Of a stretch of DNA of 64,000 nucleotides, positions 8,407 through 16,710 are shown piece by piece (position 1 is the first letter of the stretch; every line of letters begins with the position of its first letter). Source of the stretch: Mesorhizobium sp. Pch-S (GTDB taxonomy: Bacteria > Pseudomonadota > Alphaproteobacteria > Rhizobiales > Rhizobiaceae); assembly GCF_004136315.1 (NCBI RefSeq), contig NZ_CP029562.1, positions 2,671,501 to 2,735,500 of the forward strand, given 5' to 3'. A model generated the notes under the pieces. The model saw only the letters and a program-made list of their open reading frames with translations, searched no databases and was not told the origin of the DNA. The position numbers and the translations under genes were made by a program.

Positions 8407-9123
8407 ATGAAGCGCGTGCTGGTGACGCGGCCGGAACCCGGCGCCGGCCGGACTGCGGCTCGGCTCCGTGAGCGCGGCTTCGAGCCGGTGGTGCTGCCGC
8501 TTTCGGAAACGCGCGTGTTGCCCGTTGTTCTGGAAACTCGCCCCGAGACCATCTCTGCCCTGCTGGTGACCAGCGCCAATGCCGTGCGCCATGCACCGGC
8601 AGACATGCTGGCCCAGCTTGCGGACCTGCCTTGCCATGTCGTTGGGCCCAAGACGGCCGACGCCGCACGCGCAGCCGGGCTTTCCGTTGTCGAAACCGGA
8701 TCCGGCGATGCCGGGCAACTGGCAGAACAGATCGCGCCGGCGCTTGCCGGCAAGACCGCTGCTTACCTGTGCGGGCGTGTCCGTTCCGCGGATTTCGAAG
8801 CATATCTTGCCGGGAAAGCCGTCACGGTGCTGCCCATCGAGACTTATGACACGTTGCCGGTCGACTATCCCGGCAAGGTCGCGGCGACCCATCTGGCTGG
8901 CCAGCCGGTCGCCGCGGTGCTGCTCTACTCTGCGAAGGCGGCGCAGGCCTATTCGACATTGGTGCAGCGACCGGAATTGGCGCGCTATTTCGAAGAAACG
9001 CGTGTCCTGGCGCTGTCGGTACGTGTTGCAAGCGCTGTCAGCGCCGGTTTCCCGGGGCGTCTGGTGGTTGCGACGAGGCCGGACGAGGACGCCTTGCTGG
9101 CGCTGCTCGGCACCGCGGAATGA
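8407..9123 (+). CDS. hemD: uroporphyrinogen-III synthase HemD
   Basis: A 238-residue two-lobed protein that cyclises hydroxymethylbilane to uroporphyrinogen III with inversion of ring D. HemD is poorly conserved, but MKRVLVTRPEPGAGRTAARL at the start, LVTSANAVRH, CHVVGPKTADAARAAG and the later AVLLYSAKAAQAY are typical of the family. It lies 26 bases behind hemC with a GGAG-like site before the ATG. Position directly after hemC strengthens the call. Confidence 0.92.
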   Translation: MKRVLVTRPEPGAGRTAARLRERGFEPVVLPLSETRVLPVVLETRPETISALLVTSANAVRHAPADMLAQLADLPCHVVGPKTADAARAAGLSVVETGSGDAGQLAEQIAPALAGKTAAYLCGRVRSADFEAYLAGKAVTVLPIETYDTLPVDYPGKVAATHLAGQPVAAVLLYSAKAAQAYSTLVQRPELARYFEETRVLALSVRVASAVSAGFPGRLVVATRPDEDALLALLGTAE

Positions 9124-9220
9124 GGCTGCTTCATCATACCGCCCCTTTTCACAGCTTGGAGGTGTGGTAGACCGTTTTTAGCCTGCCGCCTGACGGTCCG
9201 AACCATTTGGGAGCCGAAGC

Positions 9221-10591
9221 ATGGTCAAGACGCCCAAGACGCGCCATTCCAGGAGCCGTCGCGAACCGGTGACGATCGATCTCGATCCAGCCGATGTTTC
9301 GCGGCTGGGCGACAAGGGCCGGCCCGACACCGGCAAGCAGCCGGAAGAGGTCTTGGGCAAACAGGCGGACGTTTCGGAAACCGAATCGCCAAAGGAAATC
9401 CCGGCAGGCGCTTCTGAAGCCAGCCCGGCAACGTCCGAGACTGAAGCTACCCGTAGTTTCGATTACGATTTCGGCGAGAGCGATATCGGGACGCAGCCGA
9501 AGGCGCCCGAGCAGAAAACTGAGCCCGAAGCGCCGAAAGCCACAGACAGCGACAAGACGAACGGGGGCTTCGTGAACAGTCAGCCTGTGGAACCGAAACG
9601 GGGCGGCATCGGTGCCCTCGCCGCGGGTGTGATCGGCGGTGTGGTCGCCCTCGCCGGGATGGGCGCCCTGCAGGCCACTGGTCTGTTCGGCTCCTCCGCA
9701 GCGAACGGCGAAATTGCGCAGCTCAAAAGCGAGATGGCTGCGCTCAAATCCAACCCCGGGCCAGATGTTACGGGTGATCTCGCCGCGGCGCTCGATCAGG
9801 TGAAGACAGATGTCGCCGCGTTGAAGGCGGCGCCGGCCGCGGGTGCCGACGAAGGGCATGTGAAAGCGCTTTCCGACAGGATTGCCGAACTCGATACGGC
9901 ACTCACCGCCTTGCGCAACGAAAGTGGCGCGGCAGCCGTCGATCTTGGACCGTTGAACAGCAAGATGACGACGCTGGACGCGCAGATGCAGTCTGCGGAG
10001 CAGGCCGCCGCCGCGCTGGACGGCCGTCTCGGTATTGTCGAGCAGCAGGCCTCACAGCTTGCCGGCAAGGTGGATGCGCAGGCTTCGCAACCGAAGATCG
10101 CGCTGGCCATCGCCGCATCGGCGCTAAAGGCCGCGCTCGAGCGCGGCGCGCCGTTCACCGCGGAACTCGAGACGTTCGCCGCGGTCCGGCCGGATGCGCC
10201 GCAGATCGCGACCTTGCGCGCCTATGCCGAAAAGGGCATCCCGAGCCGCATCGACATCGCAGCCGGCATGGGCGACGCCGCCAATGCGATGGTTTCGGCG
10301 GCGACGCCCGTCGATCCCGACCAGAGCGTATTCCAGCGGCTGCTGACCAGCGCCGAATCGCTGGTGAAGGTCCGCCCGATCGGTGCCGTCGAGGGCAAGG
10401 GCGCCCCGGAAACCGTGGCGCGCATGGAAGTCGCGGTGAACCAGGGCGACTATGCCAAGGCGCTTTCCGAGTTCGACACGCTGCCCGATACGGCCAAAGC
10501 CGCTGGTGCCGATTTCGCAGGCAAGCTCAAGGCCAGGCAAGAGGCGGAAGCGGCGGTGAACGAGCTGGTATCCGGCGCAATGAAGGGGTGA
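9221..10591 (+). CDS. mitofilin-like inner-membrane protein (COG4223)
   Basis: A 456-residue protein. Residues 1-125 are polar, rich in Glu, Pro and Lys, and likely disordered. One membrane segment spans about 128-156 (GGIGALAAGVIGGVVALAG). A long coiled-coil (about 165-290, repeated ALK/LDA heptads) and a helical C-terminal mitofilin-type domain follow. Alphaproteobacterial mitofilin homologues are ancestors of mitochondrial Mic60 and help shape intracytoplasmic membranes. The location between hemD and hemY is the conserved one and fits a link between membrane organisation and haem synthesis, though the exact role in a rhizobium is not known. Confidence 0.88.
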   Translation: MVKTPKTRHSRSRREPVTIDLDPADVSRLGDKGRPDTGKQPEEVLGKQADVSETESPKEIPAGASEASPATSETEATRSFDYDFGESDIGTQPKAPEQKTEPEAPKATDSDKTNGGFVNSQPVEPKRGGIGALAAGVIGGVVALAGMGALQATGLFGSSAANGEIAQLKSEMAALKSNPGPDVTGDLAAALDQVKTDVAALKAAPAAGADEGHVKALSDRIAELDTALTALRNESGAAAVDLGPLNSKMTTLDAQMQSAEQAAAALDGRLGIVEQQASQLAGKVDAQASQPKIALAIAASALKAALERGAPFTAELETFAAVRPDAPQIATLRAYAEKGIPSRIDIAAGMGDAANAMVSAATPVDPDQSVFQRLLTSAESLVKVRPIGAVEGKGAPETVARMEVAVNQGDYAKALSEFDTLPDTAKAAGADFAGKLKARQEAEAAVNELVSGAMKG

Positions 10592-10595
10592 CGAG

Positions 10596-12128
10596 ATGAT
10601 CCGCATCCTCTTCTATCTGGCAATCATATTCGCCCTTGGATTGGGTTTTGCGTGGCTGGCCGACCGGCCCGGCGAAATGGTCGTCACCTTCTCCGGCTAC
10701 CAGTACCAGGTCAGCCTGATGGTGGCTGCGGTTGCCGTGGTGGCGGTCGTGGCCGCGGTGATGCTTACCTGGTGGCTGCTCAAATCGATCTGGAACAGTC
10801 CGTACGCGATCGCCCGGCATTTCCGGGTGCGCCGCCGCGATCGCGGCTATCAGGCGCTGTCGACCGGCATGATCGCCGCGGGCGCCGGCGACGGCGCGCT
10901 GGCGCGACGCAAGGCCAAGGAAGCGGTCAAGCTGATCCGCTCCGACCAGGAACCGCTGATCAATCTGCTCGATGCACAGGCCTCGCTGCTGGAAGGCGAC
11001 CATGACGGTGCCCGACAGAAATTCGAGGCCATGCTCGACGATCCCGAAATGCGGTTGCTTGGTCTGCGTGGGCTCTACCTCGAAGCCGAACGGCTGGGCG
11101 ATCGCAACGCGGCCCGCCACTATGCCGGCCGTGCCGCCTCGGTGGCGCCGCAACTGGCGTGGGCCGCCGAAGCGACAATGGAAGAACTGGCAGCTCGTGG
11201 CGACTGGGATGGTGCCCTGAAGCTGGCCGATGCGCAAAAGTCGAGCCGCCAGGTCGAACGCGATGTCGCCAATCGGCGTCGCGGCGTGCTTTTGACCGCC
11301 AAGGCCGAAGCCCTGATGGACAGCGATATCGCCGGCGCCAAGGCGGCGGCACTCGAAGCGAACAGGCTGCTGCCGGAATTCACCCCGGCGGCGATCGTTG
11401 CCGCCAAGGTGCTTTTCAAGCAGAACGACCTGCGCAAGGGTTCAAAGATCCTCGAAACGGCATGGCGGGCTGAGCCGCATCCCGATCTCGCCGATCTTTA
11501 TGTCCATGCCCGACCGGCCGATGCCGTGCTCGACCGCCTTGGCCGTGCCCGGAAACTGCAGGAGATGAAGAAAAACCACGCCGAATCCTCACTTGCGGTG
11601 GCGCGCGCGGCGCTTGACGCCCAGGATTTTGCACTGGCTCGCGAAGAGGCCGAGGCTGCAGCCCGCATGCAGCCCAGCGAGGGCATTTATCTGCTGCTCG
11701 CCGATATCGAAGAGGCCGATGGCGGCAACCAGGGCAAGGTGCGGCAGCTGCTCTCGCAAGCGGTGCGCGCCCCGCATGACGCCGCCTGGGTGGCCGACGG
11801 CGTCACCGCGGAACGCTGGGCGCCGATTTCACCAGTGACCGGGCGGCTCGACGCCTTCGAATGGCGTGGCCCGGTGGAACGCGCCGGCAGGCTCCTCGAA
11901 GCAAGCCGGCCGGTTCCGAACGTGGCGCCGCCTTCCCTTGCCGGACCCGAGCGCGACGACGACGATGTCGTCGTGGTGGACGCAGAAACCGTGCCGGTTT
12001 CAAACGGCCCGACGACAGCCCGTCCTGTCCCTGCGGCCGACCCTGACGAGGCGCCACATCAGCCCGACGATCCCGGTGTCGGCCCCGACGATGAAGTTGA
12101 AAAGCCGCGCCGTTTCCGGCTGTTTTGA
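10596..12128 (+). CDS. HemY-like membrane-anchored TPR protein
   Basis: A 510-residue protein with two N-terminal membrane helices (about 2-20 and 40-62) forming the HemY_N domain, including FAWLADRPGEMVVTFSGYQ. A long TPR-like helical region (about 90-400: ARRKAKEA, LRGLYLEAERLGD, KVLFKQNDLRKG) and a Pro/Asp-rich acidic tail follow. It is the COG3898 type found in haem operons, not protoporphyrinogen oxidase. It starts four bases after the mitofilin-like gene, so the two are probably translated together. The biochemical role is unresolved; TPRs suggest scaffolding. Confidence 0.88.
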   Translation: MIRILFYLAIIFALGLGFAWLADRPGEMVVTFSGYQYQVSLMVAAVAVVAVVAAVMLTWWLLKSIWNSPYAIARHFRVRRRDRGYQALSTGMIAAGAGDGALARRKAKEAVKLIRSDQEPLINLLDAQASLLEGDHDGARQKFEAMLDDPEMRLLGLRGLYLEAERLGDRNAARHYAGRAASVAPQLAWAAEATMEELAARGDWDGALKLADAQKSSRQVERDVANRRRGVLLTAKAEALMDSDIAGAKAAALEANRLLPEFTPAAIVAAKVLFKQNDLRKGSKILETAWRAEPHPDLADLYVHARPADAVLDRLGRARKLQEMKKNHAESSLAVARAALDAQDFALAREEAEAAARMQPSEGIYLLLADIEEADGGNQGKVRQLLSQAVRAPHDAAWVADGVTAERWAPISPVTGRLDAFEWRGPVERAGRLLEASRPVPNVAPPSLAGPERDDDDVVVVDAETVPVSNGPTTARPVPAADPDEAPHQPDDPGVGPDDEVEKPRRFRLF

Positions 12129-12173
12129 AAAGCCATGACTTGATCGCGCTCCGGAAAGGACCAGATTATCCCT

Positions 12174-12656
12174 ATGTTCGAACGTGTCCTGTCCTTTCTG
12201 AAAGAGCTTCCTTCCGCCGCTGCGCATAGCCGTGCCCGGCCGGACGGCCCCCGTGTTGCGGCAGCGGCGCTGCTCTATCATGTCATGAGTGCCGACGGCG
12301 TGCGCCAGGATGTCGAGTGGGAGCGGTTCAAGGCCATCCTCGCCGAGACGTATTCCGTCGAGGGCCAGGAACTGGAAGCCCTCGCGGCAGCCGGCGAGAA
12401 GGCCGACAATGAGGCGATCGACCTCTATGCCTTCACCAGTGTCCTCAAGCGCGATCTCGATCCTGAGCAGCGCAAGGCCTTCATCGGCCTGATGTGGGAA
12501 ATCGTCTACGCGGACGGCGAGCTGCACGAGCTCGAAGACAACACCGTCTGGCGGGTGGCCGAGCTGCTCGATGTCGAGCGGGTTGACCGCGTGGCGGCAC
12601 GGCGCAAGGCGGCAGCCGAGGTTCCGGGAGCCAAGGGCAGCGCGAACGACGAATGA
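12174..12656 (+). CDS. TerB-like domain protein (COG4103)
   Basis: A 160-residue helical protein. The centre, RVAAAALLYHVMSADGVRQD, and the later AFIGLMWEIVYADGELHELE show the paired acidic-loop pattern (D-G-x-x-x-x-E) of TerB-like domains, which bind metal in tellurite-resistance proteins. The C-terminus is Ala/Lys-rich. It follows hemY by 45 bases and precedes the amidotransferase gene by 16, so it is probably in the same transcript. No evidence for a tellurite function is present; this uncharacterised housekeeping subgroup is common in alphaproteobacteria. Confidence 0.75.
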   Translation: MFERVLSFLKELPSAAAHSRARPDGPRVAAAALLYHVMSADGVRQDVEWERFKAILAETYSVEGQELEALAAAGEKADNEAIDLYAFTSVLKRDLDPEQRKAFIGLMWEIVYADGELHELEDNTVWRVAELLDVERVDRVAARRKAAAEVPGAKGSANDE

Positions 12657-12672
12657 GCAGGGCCGGACATTC

Positions 12673-13386
12673 GTGAAAGTTGACCAGCGGCCCCGCATCC
12701 TGATCGTCCTGCATCAGGAAAGCTCCAGCCCTGGGCGTGTCGGCCACATGCTTATCGAGGCGGGCTATCAGCTTGACATACGCCGTCCGCCGCTTGGCGA
12801 TCAGCTTCCGCAAACGCTCAGCCAGCATGCCGGTGCCGTCGTGTTCGGCGGTCCGATGAGCGCCAACGACCATCACGAGGAATTCGTGCTGCGTGAAACC
12901 GATTGGCTGGCGGTACCGCTCAAGGAGGGCAAACCTCTGCTGGGCATCTGCCTGGGTGCGCAGATGCTGGTCAATCACCTCGGCGGCAAGGTCGATGGCC
13001 ACCGTGACGGGCTTGTCGAGATCGGCTGGTATCCGTTGCGTGCCACCGAGGAGGGCAAGAGGCTGATGCATTGGCCGGAAATGGTCTACCACTTCCACCG
13101 CGAAGGTTTTTCGTTGCCGAAGGACGCAACATTGCTCGCAACCTCCGACAACTATCCCAACCAGGCCTTTCGCTACGGCGACAAGGCCTGGGGCATCCAG
13201 TTCCATGGCGAGCTGACCCGCATGATGATGCAGCGCTGGGTGGTGCATGGCGCGCATCGCTTCGAACTGCCGGGTGCTCAGCCCGGCCGCGACCACCTCG
13301 GCGGCCGGCTGATCTGGGACATGCACCTGAAGCGCTGGCTGGGCGAATTCCTGGAGAGGATATTCGGTCGCCCAGCCGCCCGCTGA
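12673..13386 (+). CDS. class I glutamine amidotransferase-like protein
   Basis: A 237-residue stand-alone GATase1 domain related to the GuaA amidotransferase half. The nucleophile is C93 in LLGICLGAQMLV, and the triad is completed by H178 and E180 in WGIQFHGELT. VVFGGPMSANDHHEEF provides the oxyanion-side motif. Such free-standing domains cleave the gamma-glutamyl bond of glutamine or gamma-glutamyl amines; the acceptor here is unknown. The start is taken as GTG 12673, because the ATG at the end of the TerB-like gene is out of frame and stops after seven codons. Convergent with the MFS gene. Confidence 0.82.
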   Translation: MKVDQRPRILIVLHQESSSPGRVGHMLIEAGYQLDIRRPPLGDQLPQTLSQHAGAVVFGGPMSANDHHEEFVLRETDWLAVPLKEGKPLLGICLGAQMLVNHLGGKVDGHRDGLVEIGWYPLRATEEGKRLMHWPEMVYHFHREGFSLPKDATLLATSDNYPNQAFRYGDKAWGIQFHGELTRMMMQRWVVHGAHRFELPGAQPGRDHLGGRLIWDMHLKRWLGEFLERIFGRPAAR

Positions 13387-13399
13387 TCGAAAAATTCGC

Positions 13400-14641
13400 C
13401 TATTCCCGAATGTCGAGGCGGCGCACCTTGCGCAAATCCGGGAAGAGCGCTGCCCAGATCCCGGCCACCACGACGGCGCCGAGGCCGCCGATGACCACCG
13501 CCGGCACGGTGCCGATCAGCGCCGCCATGGTGCCGGCGCGGAATTCGCCGACTTCGTTCGAAGCACCAACGAAAACCTGGTTGACGGCATTGACGCGGCC
13601 GCGAACCTCATCCGGCGTCCACAGCTGGATCAGCGTCTCGCGGATATAGACGCTGACCATGTCAGTGGCGCCGAGCAGCGCGAGCGCGACAATCGAGAGC
13701 CAGGTGATGCTGGACAGGCCAAACACGGCCGTGACGGCGCCGAACACCGCGACGAAGAACAGCATGACCGCACCAGCATGGTCACGCAACGGATGGCCGG
13801 CCAGCCAGACGGCGACGCACAGGGCGCCGATTCCGGGAGCCGAGCGCAGCATCCCGAGACCCCAAGGCCCGAGGTCGAGGATATCGCGGGCATAGACGGG
13901 CAGCAACGCGGTCGCGCCGGAAAGCAAGACCGCCACCAGGTCGAGCGAAATCGCGCCCAGCACGACCTTCTCACGCCAGATGTAGTGGAAACCTGCAAAC
14001 AGTGTCGCCAGGCTGGGCTTGTCGGTTTCGCTGCGTTGTGCGGGTTTTGGAATGCCAAGGATCAGCAGGAGTGCGAACAGCATCAGCACGGCGGCGGTGC
14101 CATAGGCGATCTCCGACGACAGGCCGTAGAGCAGGCCGCCGGCAACCGGACCGATGATTGTCGCGGTCTGCCAGGCAGACGAGTTCCAGGCAATCGCGTT
14201 GGCGAAGTCCTTCGGTGGCACCAGGTTGGCGACCAGCGAAGCCGAGGCGGGGCCGAAGAAGGCACGAGCGATGCCGAACAGCAGCAGCACGCCGAAGACC
14301 GGCAACGGCGAATAAAGCCCGTGCCAGGTCAAAAGCAACAGCACCAGTGCGCAGGCAGCCTCCATCAGTGTTGCCAGCGCCATGATCCTGCGGCGGCCGA
14401 AACGATCGGCGACGACGCCGGTGACCAGAACCAGCAGCAGCGACGGCAGGAACTGCACGATGCCGACCAGGCCGAGGTCGAACGGATCGCGGGTGAGGTC
14501 GTAGATCTGCCAGCCGACCGCTACGGAAACGACCTGTGTGGCAAAGGTCAGCAGGAACCGTGAAGCCCAGTAATTGCGGAATGCCGCGTGACGGAAGGCA
14601 GCATAACGCTGATCCGGAGACGGTCGGGATTCGGGAGACAT
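13400..14641 (-). CDS. MFS transporter, EntS/MFS_3-like
   Basis: A 413-residue membrane protein with about 12 predicted helices. The loop 2-3 motif is GVVADRFGRRRIMALATL, and ASRFLLTFATQVVSVAVGWQ and FFGPASASLVANLVPPKDF are typical of the EntS-like branch. Some members export siderophores, but no siderophore genes are nearby, so the substrate is open. The C-terminus is short and basic. It is monocistronic and convergent with the amidotransferase gene, leaving 13 bases between the two stops. Confidence 0.85.
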   Translation of the reverse strand: MSPESRPSPDQRYAAFRHAAFRNYWASRFLLTFATQVVSVAVGWQIYDLTRDPFDLGLVGIVQFLPSLLLVLVTGVVADRFGRRRIMALATLMEAACALVLLLLTWHGLYSPLPVFGVLLLFGIARAFFGPASASLVANLVPPKDFANAIAWNSSAWQTATIIGPVAGGLLYGLSSEIAYGTAAVLMLFALLLILGIPKPAQRSETDKPSLATLFAGFHYIWREKVVLGAISLDLVAVLLSGATALLPVYARDILDLGPWGLGMLRSAPGIGALCVAVWLAGHPLRDHAGAVMLFFVAVFGAVTAVFGLSSITWLSIVALALLGATDMVSVYIRETLIQLWTPDEVRGRVNAVNQVFVGASNEVGEFRAGTMAALIGTVPAVVIGGLGAVVVAGIWAALFPDLRKVRRLDIRE

Positions 14642-14786
14642 CGAATTCAGCCCTTGGTGGTTTACACAGGCCGGCCGGGCTCTTCCACCATGGGCGCTGT
14701 TCCGGTCCGGGAGCTATAAACCAGTTTGCGGCGTCGCGGCGGATAATTTTCGCCGTGCATGCGATCGGGATGAAAAGTCTGTCCTG

Positions 14787-15887
14787 TCAGTCGCGTAGTG
14801 CCGTCGAGATGGCGGCGAGACCGCCGCGAAGTTCGTCGGCGGTCGGCCAGCCGAAACCGACGCGGAAGAAGCTCTTCGGCATCTCGAACCAGTGGCCGGG
14901 GCCGACATAGGTGCCATGTTTCTCGAGCAGCCTGGTGTAGAAGGCGTCGAGATCGAAATCAGGGGCAACGTCGATGCGCGGGAAACCGACGACACCGCCT
15001 GACGGTTGCACCCAGTCGGCCAGGGGCTCGTTGTCGATCCACTCCTGCACGATGGCACGTCGCGCTGCCATCTCAGGCAGCAATCTGCCGAGAAAGACAT
15101 CGCGCTGTTCCAGCATGACGCGGGCGATCGCTTCATCGATGACGCTGCCGCAGATGCCGATCTGTTCCTTGGCCGCCAGGAATTTTTCCTGCAGCGCGCT
15201 ATCGCGCGTGATCAGCCAACCGATACGGATACCGGGAATGCCGAAGGCCTTGGACAGCGAGGAGACGCTGATGGCGCGTTTGCTGAGCGACGCGGCGGCG
15301 GGCAATCTGGTGCCATAGCTGAGATCGCGATAGGTCTCGTCGACCAGGAGATAACAGCCGTGTTGCTCCGCAAGCGCGATCAACCGGTCGAGATCGGCGC
15401 GGCTCATCATCGTTCCGGTCGGATTGTGCGGGCAGGTGACGCTGATGTAGCGGGTCTCGGGTCGCAATGCGGCGACAATGCGCTCGATATCGATGGTGAA
15501 ACCATCCTCGAAAGCGAGATCGATGTAGCTGATGGCGCAGCCGATCGCTTTGGGGGTCTCGATGTTGGTGGCGTAGTTCGGCCGCACCACGACCAGGTGG
15601 TCGCGTTCCGACAACAGCGTCGTGGCGATGATGAACAGTGCGCCGGCCGCGCCCGCAGTGACCAGCACATCATCCGATGTCAGGCCGTTGTCCTGGGCCG
15701 CGATCAGCTCGCGCAAGGCCCGGTCGCCGCGATGTTCACCGTAGAAGAGGGTGAGGTCCGGCAGCTTGATCCCGATATCGGAAAGCTTCTGGTCGGCGAT
15801 GGAGCTTTCGGAGAGATTGTAGCGGATGCGGTCGTAGCCGTATTCCTCCGGTGCTTCTTTCTCGATCACCATGCGCGCGTAGTTCAT
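14787..15887 (-). CDS. class I/II pyridoxal-phosphate aminotransferase
   Basis: A 366-residue fold-type I PLP enzyme. The cofactor lysine is K213 in SVSSLSKAFGIPG. N155 (CPHNPTG), D183 (LVDETY) and R221 (RIGW) are the other PLP contacts, and the final carboxylate-binding Arg is probably in SFFRVGFGWP. This set is that of aspartate/aromatic-type aminotransferases; the amino donor cannot be deduced. The ATG at 15887 has a good GGAGG six to seven bases upstream, so longer readings from 16028 are rejected. It stands alone between the MFS gene and the TetR gene on the same strand. Confidence 0.85.
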   Translation of the reverse strand: MNYARMVIEKEAPEEYGYDRIRYNLSESSIADQKLSDIGIKLPDLTLFYGEHRGDRALRELIAAQDNGLTSDDVLVTAGAAGALFIIATTLLSERDHLVVVRPNYATNIETPKAIGCAISYIDLAFEDGFTIDIERIVAALRPETRYISVTCPHNPTGTMMSRADLDRLIALAEQHGCYLLVDETYRDLSYGTRLPAAASLSKRAISVSSLSKAFGIPGIRIGWLITRDSALQEKFLAAKEQIGICGSVIDEAIARVMLEQRDVFLGRLLPEMAARRAIVQEWIDNEPLADWVQPSGGVVGFPRIDVAPDFDLDAFYTRLLEKHGTYVGPGHWFEMPKSFFRVGFGWPTADELRGGLAAISTALRD

Positions 15888-15996
15888 CGACAAGCCTCCA
15901 CCCCGGGGCATCCACGAGGACGCTCCGGCACTTTGATTTTCACGCAAACCTAGGAGAGAAGGCTTGCGCGAAACAATCCCTGCTCGAGTTCTTGGG

Positions 15997-16635
15997 TCAG
16001 CTTCTCGGCTGCAGGCCCGAAACGACAAGGGCGTAATATTGCAGGGCGAAGTCGACGGCGCGGGTTTTGCCCTCCGGCCGGAACCAGCGCACCATCCAGT
16101 TCATCAAGGACAGGATCGCACGGGCCGCGGTGGCGACATCGTCGATGGCGAAGGCGCCGCTGGCCTTGCCGTCGGCGAGCAGGGTGCGCAGCAGCGCTTC
16201 ATAGCGATCCCGCAGCGCCAGCTGCTGTTCAGTCCAGTGGTTCTTTTCGATGCCGCCGAAGCCATGCAGCATGACGACGAATGCGGCGTGGTTGCCTTCG
16301 AGGAATTCCGCCTGCGCGCGCATGAAGGCCTTCAGCCTGTCAGGTGGGGTTGCTGCTGCATTCACTTCGGTGCTGACGGCGGCGTATTGCCGTTCCAGAA
16401 GGTCGATCATCATCTCGTCGAAGATGTCCTTCTTGGTCGGGAAGTAGTGATAGACGGCTGCCTTGGTGACGCCGACCGCCCGCGCGACATCGTTGAGCGA
16501 GGCGCCTTCGAAACCATGCGCGGCGAAAAGTTTCGCCGCGGCATCCAGGATGGTGGCGCGCGGCGCCGGCATGCTCGGTGGCCGACCGACCGGCGCTTTC
16601 GCTGACTTGACCTGATCGGACTGTTGACGGGGCAT
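15997..16635 (-). CDS. TetR-family transcriptional regulator
   Basis: A 212-residue repressor with a TetR_N HTH at about 25-72: ILDAAAKLFAAHGFEGASLN, DVARAVGVTKAAVYHYFPTK. The C-terminal ligand domain includes LMNWMVRWFRPEGKTR. It is divergent from the FadB-type gene with 75 bases between starts and a 14-base palindrome in the gap. By analogy with PsrA, FadR or KstR-type TetR proteins it is likely to repress the fatty-acid oxidation gene and respond to acyl-CoA; this is inferred from context. Confidence 0.85.
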   Translation of the reverse strand: MPRQQSDQVKSAKAPVGRPPSMPAPRATILDAAAKLFAAHGFEGASLNDVARAVGVTKAAVYHYFPTKKDIFDEMMIDLLERQYAAVSTEVNAAATPPDRLKAFMRAQAEFLEGNHAAFVVMLHGFGGIEKNHWTEQQLALRDRYEALLRTLLADGKASGAFAIDDVATAARAILSLMNWMVRWFRPEGKTRAVDFALQYYALVVSGLQPRS

Positions 16636-16650
16636 GGGTCAAGTTTTATT

Positions 16651-16664
16651 ACCGGCCAGCCGGT
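16651..16664. promoter_or_regulatory. candidate TetR operator, palindrome ACCGGC-CA-GCCGGT
   Basis: A perfect 6-2-6 dyad lies between the divergent TetR and FadB-type starts, 16 bases from the TetR start codon. TetR proteins usually bind dyads of about this size in their own divergent promoter region. No other dyad of comparable quality is visible in the gap. Confidence 0.45.
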
Positions 16665-16710
16665 TTGTAAATATGAGCGGTATCGCCTGCGCAAGGGAAG
16701 AGGTGCGACC